Shown piece by piece: positions 30,717-43,384 of a stretch of DNA of 64,000 nt. The stretch covers positions 1,488,001-1,552,000 of the forward strand of contig JAHRHY010000009.1 of assembly GCA_019671135.1 (NCBI GenBank), given 5' to 3'. This stretch comes from Linnemannia hyalina. Taxonomy: Eukaryota > Mortierellomycota > Mortierellomycetes > Mortierellales > Mortierellaceae. Positions within the stretch are counted from its first letter, which is position 1. Each line of letters begins with the position of its first letter. Both the position numbers and the translations under genes were made by a program. The notes below the pieces were generated by a model. That model ran no database searches. It had not been told where the DNA came from and was given only the letters and a program-made list of their open reading frames with translations.

Positions 30717-33700
30717 TTAAAAGACGGAGAGGACCCATGGGCGCTCGCCAGACTTGGCCTCGAGCTTGGAGCTCTCGGCAATAGAGTCGCCGACAGCCAT
30801 GCGGATGCGCTCGGGGGTGGCAGGGAGCGACAACGAGAACGAACCGGGGAGGCCGTTCTCCTGGCGGGCATACCACAGAGCATTGCGGATAGCAAAGTAG
30901 ACCGAGGAACCGAGGAACAATGGGGGCTCACCGACTCCCTTGGACTTGTACACAGTCTTGACACTCTCGTGGGTAACATCCTCAAAGAACGAGACGTTGA
31001 ACTCCTGAGGGATGCACTGGAAGCCGGGGATCTTGTAGTTACCAGGTCCCTGGGTGAAGAGACGACCGTTGGGGAAGTACAACGACTCCTCGGTGGTCGA
31101 CCAACCCATACCCTGGATGAAGGCTCCCTCAATCTGACCGATATCGATCGAGGGGTTGATCGAGCGACCCAAGTCCATGTTGACATCCGACCGGAGGACA
31201 GTGTGAGCACCAGTCAACAGATCAACCTCAACCTCAGAGATAGCAGCACCCATCGTGAAGTAGAAGAAGAGCTGGCCCTTGTTCTCGCCCCATTTGTAAC
31301 CGAGATCGGGAACCTTGTAGAAACCGTTGGCGCTGAGGTTGACACGGTCAAAGTAGGCGTGGTGCACAATCTCCTTCCAGGCAAGACCCTTGGCGCGGTA
31401 GGGCTCGAGGCGCTCGTTGATCTGGTCGCAGGCGTTCTTGACAGCCATACCGTTCATGTCCGACGAGGCCGAGGCTGCAGTGGGCGAGGCGTTGGCAACC
31501 TTGTCGGTCGAGGTCTCGACAATGTGGATCATCTCCATGGGGATATCAAGACCCTCGGAGCAAACCTGGATCATCTTGGTGTGAAGACCCTGACCCATCT
31601 CAACACCACCGTGAGACAGGAGGACCGAACCATCGTGGTAGATGTGGACCATGGCACCAGCCTGGTTGAGGTGAAGAGCCGTGAACGAGATACCGTACTT
31701 GGTGGGGATGAAGGCGAGACCGCGCTTGCGCCACTTGGACTGCTTGTTGAACTCATCGACGGCGGCTCTGCGGGCATCAAAGTTAGCCTTCTCCTTGAGC
31801 TGGAAGTAACCCTTGGGCAAGTGCCAGTCCTTGAGCTCCTGGTTGAAGTGGGTGAGCTGACCCTCCTTGTAAAAGTTGAGCTCACGGAAATCTTCCTGGG
31901 TCATGCCAATGCGCTCGGCAACCTCGGTCATGTAGGTCTCAGCAATGACGTTGGCCTGGGGTCCACCGAAACCACGGAAGGCAGTGTTGGAGTGGATGTT
32001 GGTGCGGCAGCAGCGACCGACGGCACGGACGTTGGGGATGTAGTAGACGTTGTCGATGTGTCCGAGAGCACGCTCCATGACGGCGACCGACAAATCCGAC
32101 GACCAACCAGCGTTCAAGTAGAGCTCAGTGTCCAAGGCAACCAACTTGTTGTTCTCGTCAAGACCGACCTTCCACTTGCCCATGAAGGGGTTACGCTGAC
32201 CGGAGATGGCCATATCCTCGTTACGATCCAACATGCAACGGACGGGTCTCTTGGTGTGGTACGAGGCGATCGCCATGATACAGGACAGGGGGATAGTACG
32301 GGACTCCTTGCCTCCGAAACCACCTCCGAGACGCTTGACCTTGCAGGCAATCTTGTGAGCGCTGATGCCGAGGACGCTGGCGACAACAGCTTGGGTCTCG
32401 TTGGCGTTCTGGGTCGAGGCATAGAGCTCAAATTCGCCCTCACCCTTGTTGTTGACGAGAACGGCCTGGGTCTCGAGGTAGAATTGCTCCTGACCACCAA
32501 GGCGAGTCTGGCCCTCAAAGACCTTAGCACAGGTGGCAAAGGCGGCATCGACATCGCCCTTGACAATCGACTTTGTGAGGGGAATGTAAGAGTCGGCGGC
32601 AATGGCCTCGTCGATGGTGACGACGTGGGGGAGATCAATGTACTCGATCTTGACCTTGCGGGTAGCCTCCTGAGCAATGACCTGGGAGTCGGCGACAATA
32701 ACACCGATAATCTGACCAACGCAGTGGACCTCCTCCGAAGCAAAGATCTCTTCGTCGTCAAACATGGCAGCACCCCAAACGTTGTTGCCGGGAACATCCT
32801 TGTGACCGTAGTAGGCCTTGACACCAGGGTGGGCAAGGGCAGCGCTGGTATCGATGCTGACAATCTTGGCGTGGGCGCGGGTGGAGAGGACCATGGCACC
32901 GTACAACTCGTTGTGGAGCCTGGGCATATCGTCAGTGTAAAGAGCCTCACCAGTGACCTGCTTCATGGCAGCAACGTGGGCAACGCTCTGGGAGACAACC
33001 TTGGTCTCAGAAAACTGAACAGTTCCCTTATCGCTCTGAGCACCGAAGGAAAGGTCGCGGTGGATCTCCTGGGTCATCAAGCTGATGTCTCCGTGCTCGT
33101 GCTCAACCTCCAACTTCTGCTGCTCAATGACATCCCACCAGAAGCGCACAAAGAACGATTTGGCCAAGGTGCGACGGTACTCGGGCATACCACCAGGGGT
33201 CGAGACTTGCATGGGAAGATCCTGATCCAAAGCCAAGAGAGCTCCCTGCAAAACGTCGTTGTCGCCCCAAGTCTTGCCTTTAAGGAAGGCAGAGGCATTC
33301 TTGGCCTGGCAGGTGAAGGCGCTCATACCACCGTAACCGAAGCCGGTCTCGACGATGGTATTGTCAGGGGCGAGTTGGACACGGATGGCAGCGGTGACAA
33401 TGGCGATATCATCGTCCTTTCTCTTGGCCTGCTTGAACGAGCGGATGTACTCGCCGGGGCGGGTGAGAGGAATGTGAATCTCGGTCAAAATGTCGGTGGC
33501 GGGGTTCAAAGCGGTCTTACGGTAACCGACGAAGAACTCCGTGGCAGGAACAACACGAGCAGTAGAGTCGACGGACTGCTCGGAGGAGAGAATGCTGAAG
33601 GTCGAGTTGGAGGCGACAAAGACAGGGTTCAAATCCGAGATGGGAGAAGCGGTAGCAATGTTACCGGCAACCGAGGCAGCATTACGGATCTGGTTACCAG

Positions 33701-35336
33701 CAAAGTACTTGATGTTGGCCAAGAAGGCGCGGAGGACGTGGGCCTGCTCCTCGGAGACGGTCTCGATGGCCTGCTTGAGGGCCTTCTGGAAGTTGGCGAC
33801 AGTGACGTTGGCGCCGATGGTGATGCCCTCGGGGGTGATGCTGATTCCTTGGAGCTCAGCAACGTCGTGCAAGTAGACGAAGGGAGAATATTCCATGTAC
33901 TTGAACTTGGTCTCGACTCCGACCTCGGTGTTTCCTCCGATGAACTTTGCCTGAGGGTAAGCAGCCTTGATCTGGAGGACCTGGGCCAAGTTGGTGGGGC
34001 GGAACCACTGGGCCTTGCGTCCCTGGAAGTGAAGGGGCTCAGCGGTCTTCTTCATGAGTCTGGGAGGGAAGATCAATTCCTGAGTGGGGTCGTAGGCCTT
34101 GAAGAGGACCGAGGGAAAGCGAACAGAGCTCTCCTGGGGAACAGTCGAAGCGAAAGCGGGCTTCTCGTCCTTGCAGCATCCACCGTTGGCACCAGCGCCT
34201 CCGCAGCATCCACCAGCCTTCTTGGCACCACCGGCAGGAGCAGCGAAGGATTTGGCAGCGTCCAGGATGGGGCGGTATCCAGTGCAGCGACACAAATTTC
34301 CGTCGAAGGACTCCTCGACCTCGTGCTCGGAGGGAGTGGAGTTGTTGCGGAGGAGGGCGTAGAGCGACATGGCGATACCGGGTGTGCAGAAACCGCATTG
34401 CGAACTATTTAGCGAGAGTAAATAATTGTATGGTATGTTAGGCAACCGTGGGAGAAAATGATGATTGATGGACGTAGTTAACCAGCAGTGAGAAAAAAGA
34501 AGAACGTACCCGTAGCAAAGAGCAATGCGCTCCTGGACGGGGTGAGGGTTCTTGTGATCACCGAGACCCTCAATGGTGATGACATGCTTGCCGTCGACGG
34601 AGCAGAGCGGAGTCAAACAGGCGTTGACGTTCAGGTGGCTAATGATCATGTTTCAAGAGAGAGTGCTTTCAGGTTAGGACAAAGTCATCAGTCCGAGACA
34701 TCTGATTGGCCAGGTTATCAAGTCAAAAGTAAAGAAAAGTAATAATAATGAAAGCGATCAGGGGGTATCACCCCAACGAACGACAGCAACCAAAACTGCA
34801 CGGTTGCTGAGGGAGAAAGTGCCAAGACGGGTATCTTTATGAACAAAATCAACATACCGAATGTGCTGTGTAGCCTTGTCGTAGCTAGAGACCATCACCG
34901 TGCAGGCACCTGTTCCAATTCATAAGAGAAATGCAAGAACGAGTCGACATCAGTTTCTTGCTTTGTTCATTCGAGATGGAGTTTTACCCTTCTTTGCATG
35001 AGGAGAAAAACAAAGTGAAAGCACACCACACGACATTCACTTTCTTCATCGCTCTCTTCTTTTTTTTTCACTGCTGACGTGCCACAGCAAAGCTTCTTTT
35101 GTCTCTGTCTCGGTTTAATGCACGAACAAACAGCAACAAACAAATCAAACTGATAAAGAAAATAACTTACCACAACCACCTTCAGCGCATCCAAGCTTGG
35201 ATCCAGTGAGTCCGATGGAGCGGACATATTGAAGCAGGGTTGTGTCGGGGTCGGGGTTGGTGAGAATGATCTCGGTACCGTTGAGGTAAAAGTGGAGCTT
35301 GCTGGAGTAAGCAGAGACGTCGAGTGTGGGAGACAT
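30717..35336 (-). CDS. Xanthine dehydrogenase, molybdenum hydroxylase
   Basis: Converts hypoxanthine to xanthine and urate in purine catabolism, using two 2Fe-2S clusters, FAD and a molybdenum cofactor. Exons 35336-35171, 34909-34858, 34638-34510 and 34404-30717 give 1344 residues, the usual family size. The plant-type 2Fe-2S domain has C50, C55 and C58 (GCAEGGCGAC). The second cluster domain has C119, C122, C154 and C156 (SQCGFCTPG...LCRCTGYRP). The FAD domain has KFIGGNTEVG and NIATASPISDLNP. The Mo domain has GQEQFYLET, LGGGFGGKESR, TAFRGFGGPQAN with the substrate-binding Arg, and GVGEPPLFLGSSV with the catalytic Glu. The Cys-rich linker GGCCGGAGANGGCCKD is also typical. Intron 3 (105 bp) is a stop-free multiple of three. 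Whether it works as dehydrogenase or oxidase cannot be read from the sequence. Confidence 0.96.
34405..34509 (-). other. XDH intron 3: stop-free, multiple of three
   Basis: 105 bases with GTACGT donor and TAG acceptor; if retained it would insert 35 residues without a stop between ALCYG and SQCGFC, just before the second iron-sulfur cluster. Confidence 0.8.
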
Positions 35337-35962
35337 TTTTGATAGTGGATGGTGTTGTTGTGGGAGTGGTTGTTTTTTGTTACAAGGGAGTAAAGGAGAG
35401 CAAGGGCGTTAGGTAGAGGGGAGTAAGGGTATACAGGATGAAAAGGAGGCTAATTACAAAAGCGAGGTTATTTCTTTCAACAGGAGAGGAATGATTGATA
35501 GATAAAAGTAGAGTGAGGAGGAGGGAGAGAAAAAGAGAATGTGAGAAAGTAAGAAGTGAAAGAAGATGACGAGTGAAAGAGAGAGAGGGGGATGTAAAGT
35601 GAAGAGTAAAGAAGAAAAGAGAGGAAAGGAAGAAAAAAAGCAGAAAGGGGGGATGAACGACCGAGTTCCTTTAAGTATTCTTTTTTTCGACAAACGACGA
35701 AAGGGCGAAAGAGGGACTACGGAAATTTATTCCTTTGCTGTTCAGTACCAACGAGGCAGTAGGAAAAAAAAACTGGAGTAAAGTTTTCCGAAGGAGGGGG
35801 TCAAGATCTAACCTTGCTTTGGCCCCTCTCTCTCTCTCCCTGTGTGTGCAAAGGTGGGGCACAGGGCAAACAACAGAAGAGAGTGGACACCTTCTTTTCG
35901 GGCACGCACACTTCAAAATTCTTTTGCAAACATGGGGTAAAGTCCACGTACACTCGTATACG

Positions 35963-35996
<34 letters not shown>

Positions 35997-38273
35997 ATCA
36001 TCCTTTGCGGATGTATCCAGCAAACGACAATAACCCCTTTTGTTCATCTACTGCCCTCACACATGAATACACGACATACACATACACCCACATACTCCAT
36101 TCATCCACTTGCAATGCGGATGATGTGCATCCACGAACCCCCACATCCCTTCCTTTGACTAACGCTCGTCTCCACTTCTCCACTATCCCTCCGAACTATT
36201 GTTGATGATGGATGATTGATCGTTTCATTGTTCATCACTTCATCATGCCAGTTGATCACTTTATCATTCCAATCGATCAGTCTGTGGGTCAAAAGAGATA
36301 GGGCTGGGTTGGATGACAAGAAGGGGCGAAGCGACAGAAGGGAACAGTTTGCCTGCCTGGTTGGTTGGTTGACTAGTCGACTGAATGGCTGGTGCAACTT
36401 CCTTCCCTCTCCCTTCTGACTGCCCGCACAATCTCTCACCTTTACCTTCTCCACACTTCCCAACAATGACTACAGTACCGATCACCACTGTTACCCGGAC
36501 ACGGTACTACCTATGGGTACAGAATAAACACGTCTTCCTCTTTCCCCCTCCTCGCACTTTGTCCACGAGGACGTTGCACCAACGGAAAGCAACCAACCAT
36601 CCGTTCTCTCACCAAGCGGCTTTGTCTCTCCTTCTACTCGTCCTTTCCGGAATTTATTTGCCCAAACAAACAAACAAAATAAACAATTGAATCGAATTGG
36701 CTGCAGGTGGACCCACTTTTTTTTTTTTGAGGGGTGCACCTCCACTTTTTATTTTTGTAGACAAAGCAGCAAACCTTCACGCTCACAAGTACAATTTTTG
36801 TGAACCGACAAATCAAGCAGAGACAGTATCCACGGACTTGTACGAACAAGGGGGTCGAAGGGAAAGAACCTTTCCATCTCGTGGCAGCGAGACAACACTT
36901 TCCCTACCCCGCCTTTTGCATTTGTATTTGTTTGTTTTTTGGTTATGAAGCAAAGCGTTGCAATTGTACGATCAACAAGATCTTTGATCATGAGAAAGGG
37001 AGGGGAGCATGCAGGGCAACGAGACAACAGATGAGCATCCAATAGTACACTCGTCGAACAATCTTATTTGCTCTTTTGGTCTTTACCAAATACCTACGAA
37101 CCCATGCTGAACACTTCCCCACCCCCGCCTTTTGTTACACCTTTTCAATTGCTCGAGACTATTGAATGTTACTTCTCATACCTCTTCCTGGCAAACATGG
37201 ATGAAGGGTGTGCACAACCCCGCCCCCGCTTCTATTGCTTCATATAAATCATCAATTCAGGGACAGAAAAAAAAGAATAGGACGAAAGAAATAAAAACCT
37301 GGGAAAATAAGGTTCCGTCGTTGGTGACACAAACATGGGACTACCCATCCGAGACTTCCCCCTCCTTCTCCTTCCTTCTTTCTCGATCGTTGTTGTCGTC
37401 AATCCTTTTTCCATCTTATTTGTTCTTATCATCCTTTTACATAATGAGCCCCATTAACAAGAATAAATACATTCATACGAGCGCTGAGGATACCTAAAAA
37501 TGATTGATCGTTTCCTGGGAAGAAAATGGCCAGTAAAAACAGGGGTATCAGAACAGCCATAAGCTATGCAGGTTCAACCTCGTTGTTTATTTTTGTGCTC
37601 GCTCTTTATTTTTGGTATTTCAACCATTGTTGTTTGTGCGATAAGTGGTGGTGGGTGGTTTGGACGGATTAGGCTACTTTCTTCCGCTTTCTTGCTTCTC
37701 GGGCACCCTTGGATCGCTGTTGAAGTACGTCCGCCTCTGCAGCCATCAGTTCATACTAATAGTACACGTTCACAAGAGAGAGAGAAAATACCAAAGTCAG
37801 TCAAATTAGCATGAAAAACTTGCTCCATCTTCTGCACTCCAGTTCAGTCCCAATTCCGGATGTTTCGTCCCTTGGTATGTGTGAACGAAAGAAACATCCA
37901 CCATCATTGCGGAGGTGGGCCAGCTCCAGACAGCTCCTTTCTGCCTCCTTCCTTGATCCAATAGAGGTCATAGTTGTCGTGAGTGTGTCTCACCCATAAA
38001 AAACAAAAAAAAGTCCGGGGGTGGAGAACTTTGACGAAATGTCGACAAAGCCTATATATCCAGTTTGTTGATTTCCGTAGCCATGCTATGTTGTCTCTCC
38101 GGTAAGAGAGGGCTCAATAGTCCATTTGACCAATAAAATGCTCCTGGGTAAGGTTGATAGTGTGGAGGCGGGATAGGATCAAAGGCTATCGGATCGTAGC
38201 ATGGCCCGTTCCGGTATGGAGGATCGGCTCCTCCTCCTCCCTTGTTTCTCATCCATGAACAAGCCCCGTCCCC
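35337..38273. other. Spacer between XDH start and MHF1 3' end
   Basis: About 2.9 kb. The XDH-proximal part is purine-rich on plus, C/T-rich in the XDH sense. It contains a 29-A run and AT-rich DNA with scattered short open frames of low complexity. I support no gene. XDH regulatory elements, including possible GATA sites, would be expected here, but I do not call specific ones. Confidence 0.5.
35963..35991. repeat. Poly(A) homopolymer, 29 A
   Basis: Uninterrupted run of 29 A, the longest homopolymer in the window, upstream of XDH. Confidence 0.85.
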
Positions 38274-39365
38274 TCAGTAAGATAGACCGGCATGCCCTCC
38301 ATTCTCCACACCGTGGAAAACCCCGTCCTGAAATGGTAAGTCTTTCTCTGTCTATTCATCCTTCCTGATAGTTCCTTTGCACCGACTCGTTCCTTTCGAA
38401 TTCCATCGCCTTCATATCGCTTCCTTACCAAACTTGAGTTCCTCCGAGCAGCCAACTAAAAAACACAACAAAGCAAAGGACGGAAGAGTAGATAAAAACA
38501 TCGATCTGATTAGCGAACTAGATTCAAAAATGACGAAAAAGAAGAGACCCCCACGAATAAACTCCCTCTTCCTCCATCATCCTTTCCCCCTGCAACCCAG
38601 AGTCCAACAAAAAAAAACCATAAAAAGTCACAAACCTTGACATCGTCCACATTGACAGTAGACCTCCTGGCATGTCTATGCATAGTAAAGCACACAGGTT
38701 AGCAGTAGGGGATCCATGTTAGTGAGTTATCTTTCTACAAATAATTGCGACCAACATCAACTCTTTCGTCCTCAATACTCTACTTTGCAAACATCTCCAG
38801 GTCTTTGCCCAAGGTTTCTAGATAATTATTTTCAACAACAGAAAAAGGCTGGATAAGTCTCGGAACTTGACTCGCCCTTCTCTCCTGACGGACCATTGTT
38901 TTCAAAGAATTCCCCATAACAAAACTCTCGACTAAAAGATATATACCTGCTTGGGCAAAGACAATCTCGGCCAGGGAGGCAATCAGTTGCGGTGTGATCG
39001 CCACGTTCAGTCTCTCCTCTAAATAACGACAATACGACGAGAATGCAAAGAGCGATTTAAATGTCTAAGCATATACTGAACGACACATAAACTGCTGCAT
39101 CTTAGTAAAGATGTAAGGGTGAGGGTGAGGACATACTCTCAGCATTGCATATCTCGCCGACGGTAAACCAGACGGCAGCCTTGAGTCGCTACAAAACGCC
39201 ACCATAACAACAACAACGAACAAAAGAGTGTCAGTTCAGAATGTAAGTGAGCGAAATGAAAGGTACGCCTATAGGAAACAAAAGACAGGACTAGGTTGAC
39301 ATAAAAACGCGTTCGGGTTGGCATGCAGTTTGTACCTCGCGTGGTCCTTCGTCATTGTCGCTCAT
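38274..39365 (-). CDS. MHF1: CENP-S / MHF1 histone-fold protein
   Basis: Histone-fold subunit of the MHF complex that binds DNA with CENP-X/MHF2, helps FANCM/Fml1-type remodelling at stalled forks and joins the inner kinetochore (family knowledge). Seven exons: 39365-39336, 39188-39137, 39018-38947, 38817-38784, 38675-38636, 38455-38429 and 38327-38274, totalling 102 residues. The spliced reading MSDNDEGPRE, RLKAAVWFTVGEICNAEKER, LNVAITPQLIASLAEIVFAQ, AETLGKDLEMFAKHARRSTV, NVDDVKLAARRNSSL matches CENP-S order and spacing throughout (LK.A..YTVG, the QAE..AKDLE.FAKHA helix, VN.DDVKLLARRN). The last exon (DGVFHGVENGGHAGLSY) is the least certain. Some donors are weak (GTAGAG, GTTTGT). Fungal Mhf1 is about 90-110 residues, so length agrees. 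Confidence 0.88.
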
Positions 39366-39513
39366 CGCATTGGCATGGAAGGGCAAGTGGAGAAAAGGGT
39401 TGGGAATGCAAAAGGCAAACTGGTCAAGGTCAGCAAAATCAGCCGGTATCACGTGCAGGATTGAGCATTGGAAGGTGTGGTTTACGCTATTATTTATTCC
39501 GCAAAGGTCAAGG

Positions 39514-40960
39514 TCAGAGCTCGATCATAGAGTCGGAGACTTCGTCTTGATCGTCACTCATATCGGCATCCTCGTCTTCCTCTTCGCTCTCCTCCTCCAT
39601 AAGAATTGACAACAACTTTTCAACGTTCACAGGGTTCTCGACCAGCATGCTTGGAGAAATACCAATTGCGAAAGCTAGGTCCTTGGCTGTGATCGTCGTT
39701 GTCCATTTAGAGTTGAGGCCGCTATTAGCATAAGAGGCCTGGTATAATGAAGACGACATGCCAGGCGATGGGTCCAGCTGCATGAGATGTGATGACGAAG
39801 ACGCTCCTCCTGATGATGATTCTCCTCCCGCTCCTCCAAAGAATCCGCCGTGTTGTGCTCCTGCGGGACCCGTTCCGCTTGCACCGCCTGATGCTGCCTG
39901 AACAAGGTCCCGCTTGGGTACCGTAATCCCATGAGAACGATTCGACCTCAATTTGATAATGCAGTTGCTGACAATGCTCTTGATATGACTCTATAAGAAT
40001 TAAAGGTGCAAAAGAAAAATATCAGCGGAAGAAATTATATTCGGTAGACGAGAAACAGCTCGCAAGAGTTAAAATAGTGGTACCATACCTCCAATGCATG
40101 TAGCATTAATTCCACAGCAGAGTCCTGTACTCCTGCCATCAGTCCATTCTCCATAGCCACTGCTGTCATCCTATCCCGCATTGACTCGAAATCTGGCAAC
40201 TCCTTCGAGTCGAAACATAATGGCGCATGAGCTCCTCGATTGTATTCTGCCTGTAGTGGCTGTTGCACTATTGGTGGTGCCAATGGCTTTGATATGCGGT
40301 GTTCCTTGAGTTTCTGCTTGACCACTCCACTGTTCTTGTTCAAATCCTATTTGTAGTTGAACGCAATGCACGTTAAATACGTGTATTCCATTTCACGTTG
40401 CTGTTCCAATCGATGAATCAAACATCATGTACGCGTTCTCTTACTTACCTTGAGGCCTTTGATTCTTTCCCGCTCAGTTTTGCCGAGACTCATGACTTGG
40501 TTCTTGATCTTTCGCCTCTTGGGATCCTTCTCCTTCAACAGTTTCCCGTCCTTGCCCTTCTTTCCTTTTGCCCACCCTTCAGATCGTGTGCTCGGTGGTG
40601 GTGCATCCCGCTGTGCGTTGTGAATGTTGGCGAGAATAAACTGATTGTGCAGCGGTGCTTAATAATCGATGTTTCAAAAAATATATATATAATGATACGG
40701 GAACGTGTTAGTGACGAGGAGTCGTGATAGTCCGAAAATACCAAGGCAAGGCGCAATGAGATAGCTGCAGTACCATTCTTCCGGGAGAGATAGAGGTTCG
40801 CGTAAAAGTCAAACTCTTGGCGGTTGAGCTTTCCAGAGACAAAATCGGTCAGTGCTTGCCAGTAGGAGGGTCCATTGTCGCCAAGGGCTTCTGCCAGTTG
40901 CTGTTTGAGCTGCAGGACATCTTGACGCCCGTCCTTGTCTACTGATGGCGGCAAGGGCAT
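39514..40960 (-). CDS. HFI1: SAGA coactivator subunit Ada1/Hfi1 (TADA1)
   Basis: Structural subunit of the SAGA histone acetyltransferase coactivator, nuclear (family knowledge). Exons 40960-40774, 40657-40449, 40346-40089 and 39990-39514 give 376 residues; introns are 98-116 bp. The N-terminal SAGA-Tad1 motif reads DVLQLKQQLAEALGDNGPSY then WQALTDFVSGKLNRQEFDFY, with APLHNQFILANIHNAQRD after the first intron, the same order as in yeast Hfi1. A basic stretch follows (KGKKGKDGKLLKEKDPKRRK). Exon 3 has LCFDSKELPDFESMRDRMTA and ends in VELMLHALE, with the conserved HIKSIVSNCIIKLRS continuing after the splice. This is the histone-fold-like region. The acidic C-terminus is EEESEEEDEDADMSDDQDEV. 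It shares a 352-base divergent promoter with MRT4. Confidence 0.88.
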
Positions 40961-41312
40961 TGAATGTATGTTGTTGTTGATGTGTGAGAGGGGAGAGACT
41001 GTTCAGGCGTGAAAAAAGGGTGTGTGTTCCCTTGGTAATGGTCGGTGTCGGTTTGTTGAGTCTTCTCGTCCTGAGTCTTTAGTGTTAAGTGTGGGGTGTG
41101 CCTGTGAGAATGATGCGCGTTTGACCCATCTCATCTCCTGTTCAAGCACAGAGTTGAAAGACAGTCCCAACCGTACAATGAGGTGACTGCTGTCTGACGG
41201 GAACTTGTTTACATTTGTGCCTCAGAAAAAAAAAAGAAAAAAGAAAAATAACTTTTTTTTTAGTTCTTCATCCCCTCTCTCCTCCTAATCCCAATCCCCA
41301 TCCCATAACACA
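40961..41312. promoter_or_regulatory. Bidirectional promoter of ADA1 and MRT4 genes
   Basis: 352 bases separate the two divergently oriented start codons. The MRT4 side has a T-tract and C/T-rich leader (41250-41305). No conserved site was recognised. Confidence 0.55.
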
Positions 41313-42371
41313 ATGGCCAAGTCAAAGCGCAACAAAATCGGTGAGTGCCCTCGCCGCCGACCCTCTTCAAGTCTTGAAGCTAGCTCTATTTCAACAACTA
41401 GCTGATGGCGAACCATAGACGAATCTCTCAATTCGACATTGCCGACAGAGAAGACCAGCGATACGACAATATCAGCAAGACCAACAACAGCCTCGACAGC
41501 TGAGCTACTACAGCATTGGTTCTGATTGCTACTCCATAAAGCAGTTTACTTACCACCATTTATCTTACCTTTCTAACATTATAGTCCCTCTCACCCAGAC
41601 CGACAAGAAAGGTCGTGCTGGAAAGGATGCCTTGTATGAGCAGGTACCGTCAGAACCTGCCTGGACAGAGCTCAGCATATCACTTTTTGATTGACTTCCT
41701 ATTCAACCAACCCAACATCAACCACAGCAAAAAGCACAGCACAACAGACAGACTGACCTTCACTCGCTTCAATGGCAAATTTGGATACACTATAGATCAG
41801 AGATAGCGCTGAGCTTTACAAGTACATCTGGATCTTCTCTGTTGAGAACATGCGTAACACCTACTTGAAGACTGTCCGTTCAGAGTGGAAGACTTCCCGT
41901 TTCTTTTTCGGCCGCACCAAGGTGATGGCCAAGGCATTGGGAACTTCCCCTGAGGATGAGCACAAGGATAACCTCCATAAGCTCTCTGAGCAGTTGGTCG
42001 GCCACGTTGGTCTTCTCTTCACCAACTCTGAGCCCGAGGAGGTCAGGGAGTTCTTTGCCAACTACACCGAGTCTGATTTCGCTCGCTCGGGTATCAAGGC
42101 CACCAGCACCTTTGTCGTCCCCGCCGGCCCCGTCTACCGCGGCGAGGAGGTCTTCCCCCACAACATGGAGCCCCAGCTCAGGAGTTTGGGCATGCCCACC
42201 GTCTTGAACAACGGAATTGTTACCCTCACCAACGAGTACCGTGTTTGCAAGGAGGGCCAGACCTTGACCCCCGAGCAGGCTCAGCTCTTGAAGCTCTTCC
42301 ATGTCCAGATGGCCGAGTTCCATGTCACCCTCAAGTCCTACTACCACGAGGGCCATGTCCACCGTGCTTAA
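41313..42371 (+). CDS. MRT4: Mrt4, ribosome assembly factor (P0-like)
   Basis: Nucleolar and nuclear pre-60S assembly factor that occupies the P0 stalk site on rRNA before P0 replaces it (family knowledge). Exons 41313-41340, 41585-41643 and 41796-42371 give 220 residues. The spliced N-terminus reads [20 protein letters not shown] and [20 protein letters not shown], then [20 protein letters not shown], the hallmark Mrt4/P0 segment. [14 protein letters not shown] follows. The acceptor TAG at 41793-41795 is chosen because it gives [12 protein letters not shown]. The domain II insert ([20 protein letters not shown]) and the C-terminal helices ([20 protein letters not shown]) complete the family. 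Codon use in exon 3 is strongly biased to C-ending codons, as expected for an abundant ribosome-related gene. Confidence 0.94.
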
Positions 42372-42734
42372 ACAACGGACTAGGACGACATACAAGTTGC
42401 TTTTTTTCTGTTTTACCATGTTATCATCTTCATTATTCATTTTTCTTTTTTCAATCATATCCGAATCACCCGCACAACAGCATCCATCGTGTACCATAAA
42501 TAAAACAAACGTTTTTCTCAAATGAACTTCACCCGCCTCATGGTTTTTGCTTCTTGGTCTTCCTTTCGCTCTTGCTCTTGCTCATGTTCTTGAGGTTCTT
42601 TTTTTCCCAGGCAACCACTTCTTTGCTTGCAGATTGTCCGATTTTGATCACATGTCGTATGTGAAGTGATCAACTCTTCATATCTCTCTCCCCTCTCCCT
42701 CACTCTTTCTTTCCTCTCCCAACGATACTACAAA
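42372..42734. other. Spacer between MRT4 and 42735 gene
   Basis: 363 bases with the MRT4 3' UTR and a C/T-rich leader for the next gene. No gene seen. Confidence 0.45.
42499..42504 (+). terminator. AATAAA polyadenylation signal of MRT4
   Basis: AATAAA 128 bases after the MRT4 stop codon. Confidence 0.5.
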
Positions 42735-43343
42735 ATGCATCATCGGGACCCAGTCCAAGGTCTCAAACCCCCACAACCACCAAATACCAGGAATGAACAC
42801 TCACCGCGTCAGAGAACTGCACTTTTGTTGGCCATCGTCATCGTCAATAGCACCCCGCTTGGAACGTCTGTTCTTGGTAAGAACGGCTTATTTATTTCGC
42901 GCCCCTCTTTTTGCGTGTTCACAAATGGTAACTAGGTGGGCATACCCTTTCGAGAAGCGCCAACAAGTTGTTGTTTTTTTGACCGTTTTTGTAAATGGGA
43001 TGATATACTTGTTTAGATCGTCTGGGACAGATCATTCAGGACAGGGAGCAGGAGCAGCAAAGATGCACAGACGCCACCAAATCACAACAGGCTACAACAT
43101 TCCTGCAGCAGGACAAGGACGAGGAGGGGGTGGACAAGGATGGCGGTGGTGGTGGTCATCGGGACGACTTTTCGCCAGACCGGACACGGTCACCGTCGCC
43201 CCGACTTGCAGAGAAACGACAGCAACAGCAACAACAGACTCAGCAGTTGGGCTTTGGTGGCAGTACTGCGGGTGGTCGAGATCAGGCGTGGAAACTACGT
43301 GAGAAGCTGCTTGAGATGGGTAAGAAGTCGTAGACGTCGTTTT

Positions 43344-43384
<41 letters not shown>

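Noticed and set aside
30702..34412. 1236-codon open frame on the plus strand opposite XDH
   Set aside because: It mirrors the XDH exon; its composition (Leu/Val/Gly/Asp-rich repeats) follows from codon bias, and the minus strand encodes unmistakable XDH motifs.
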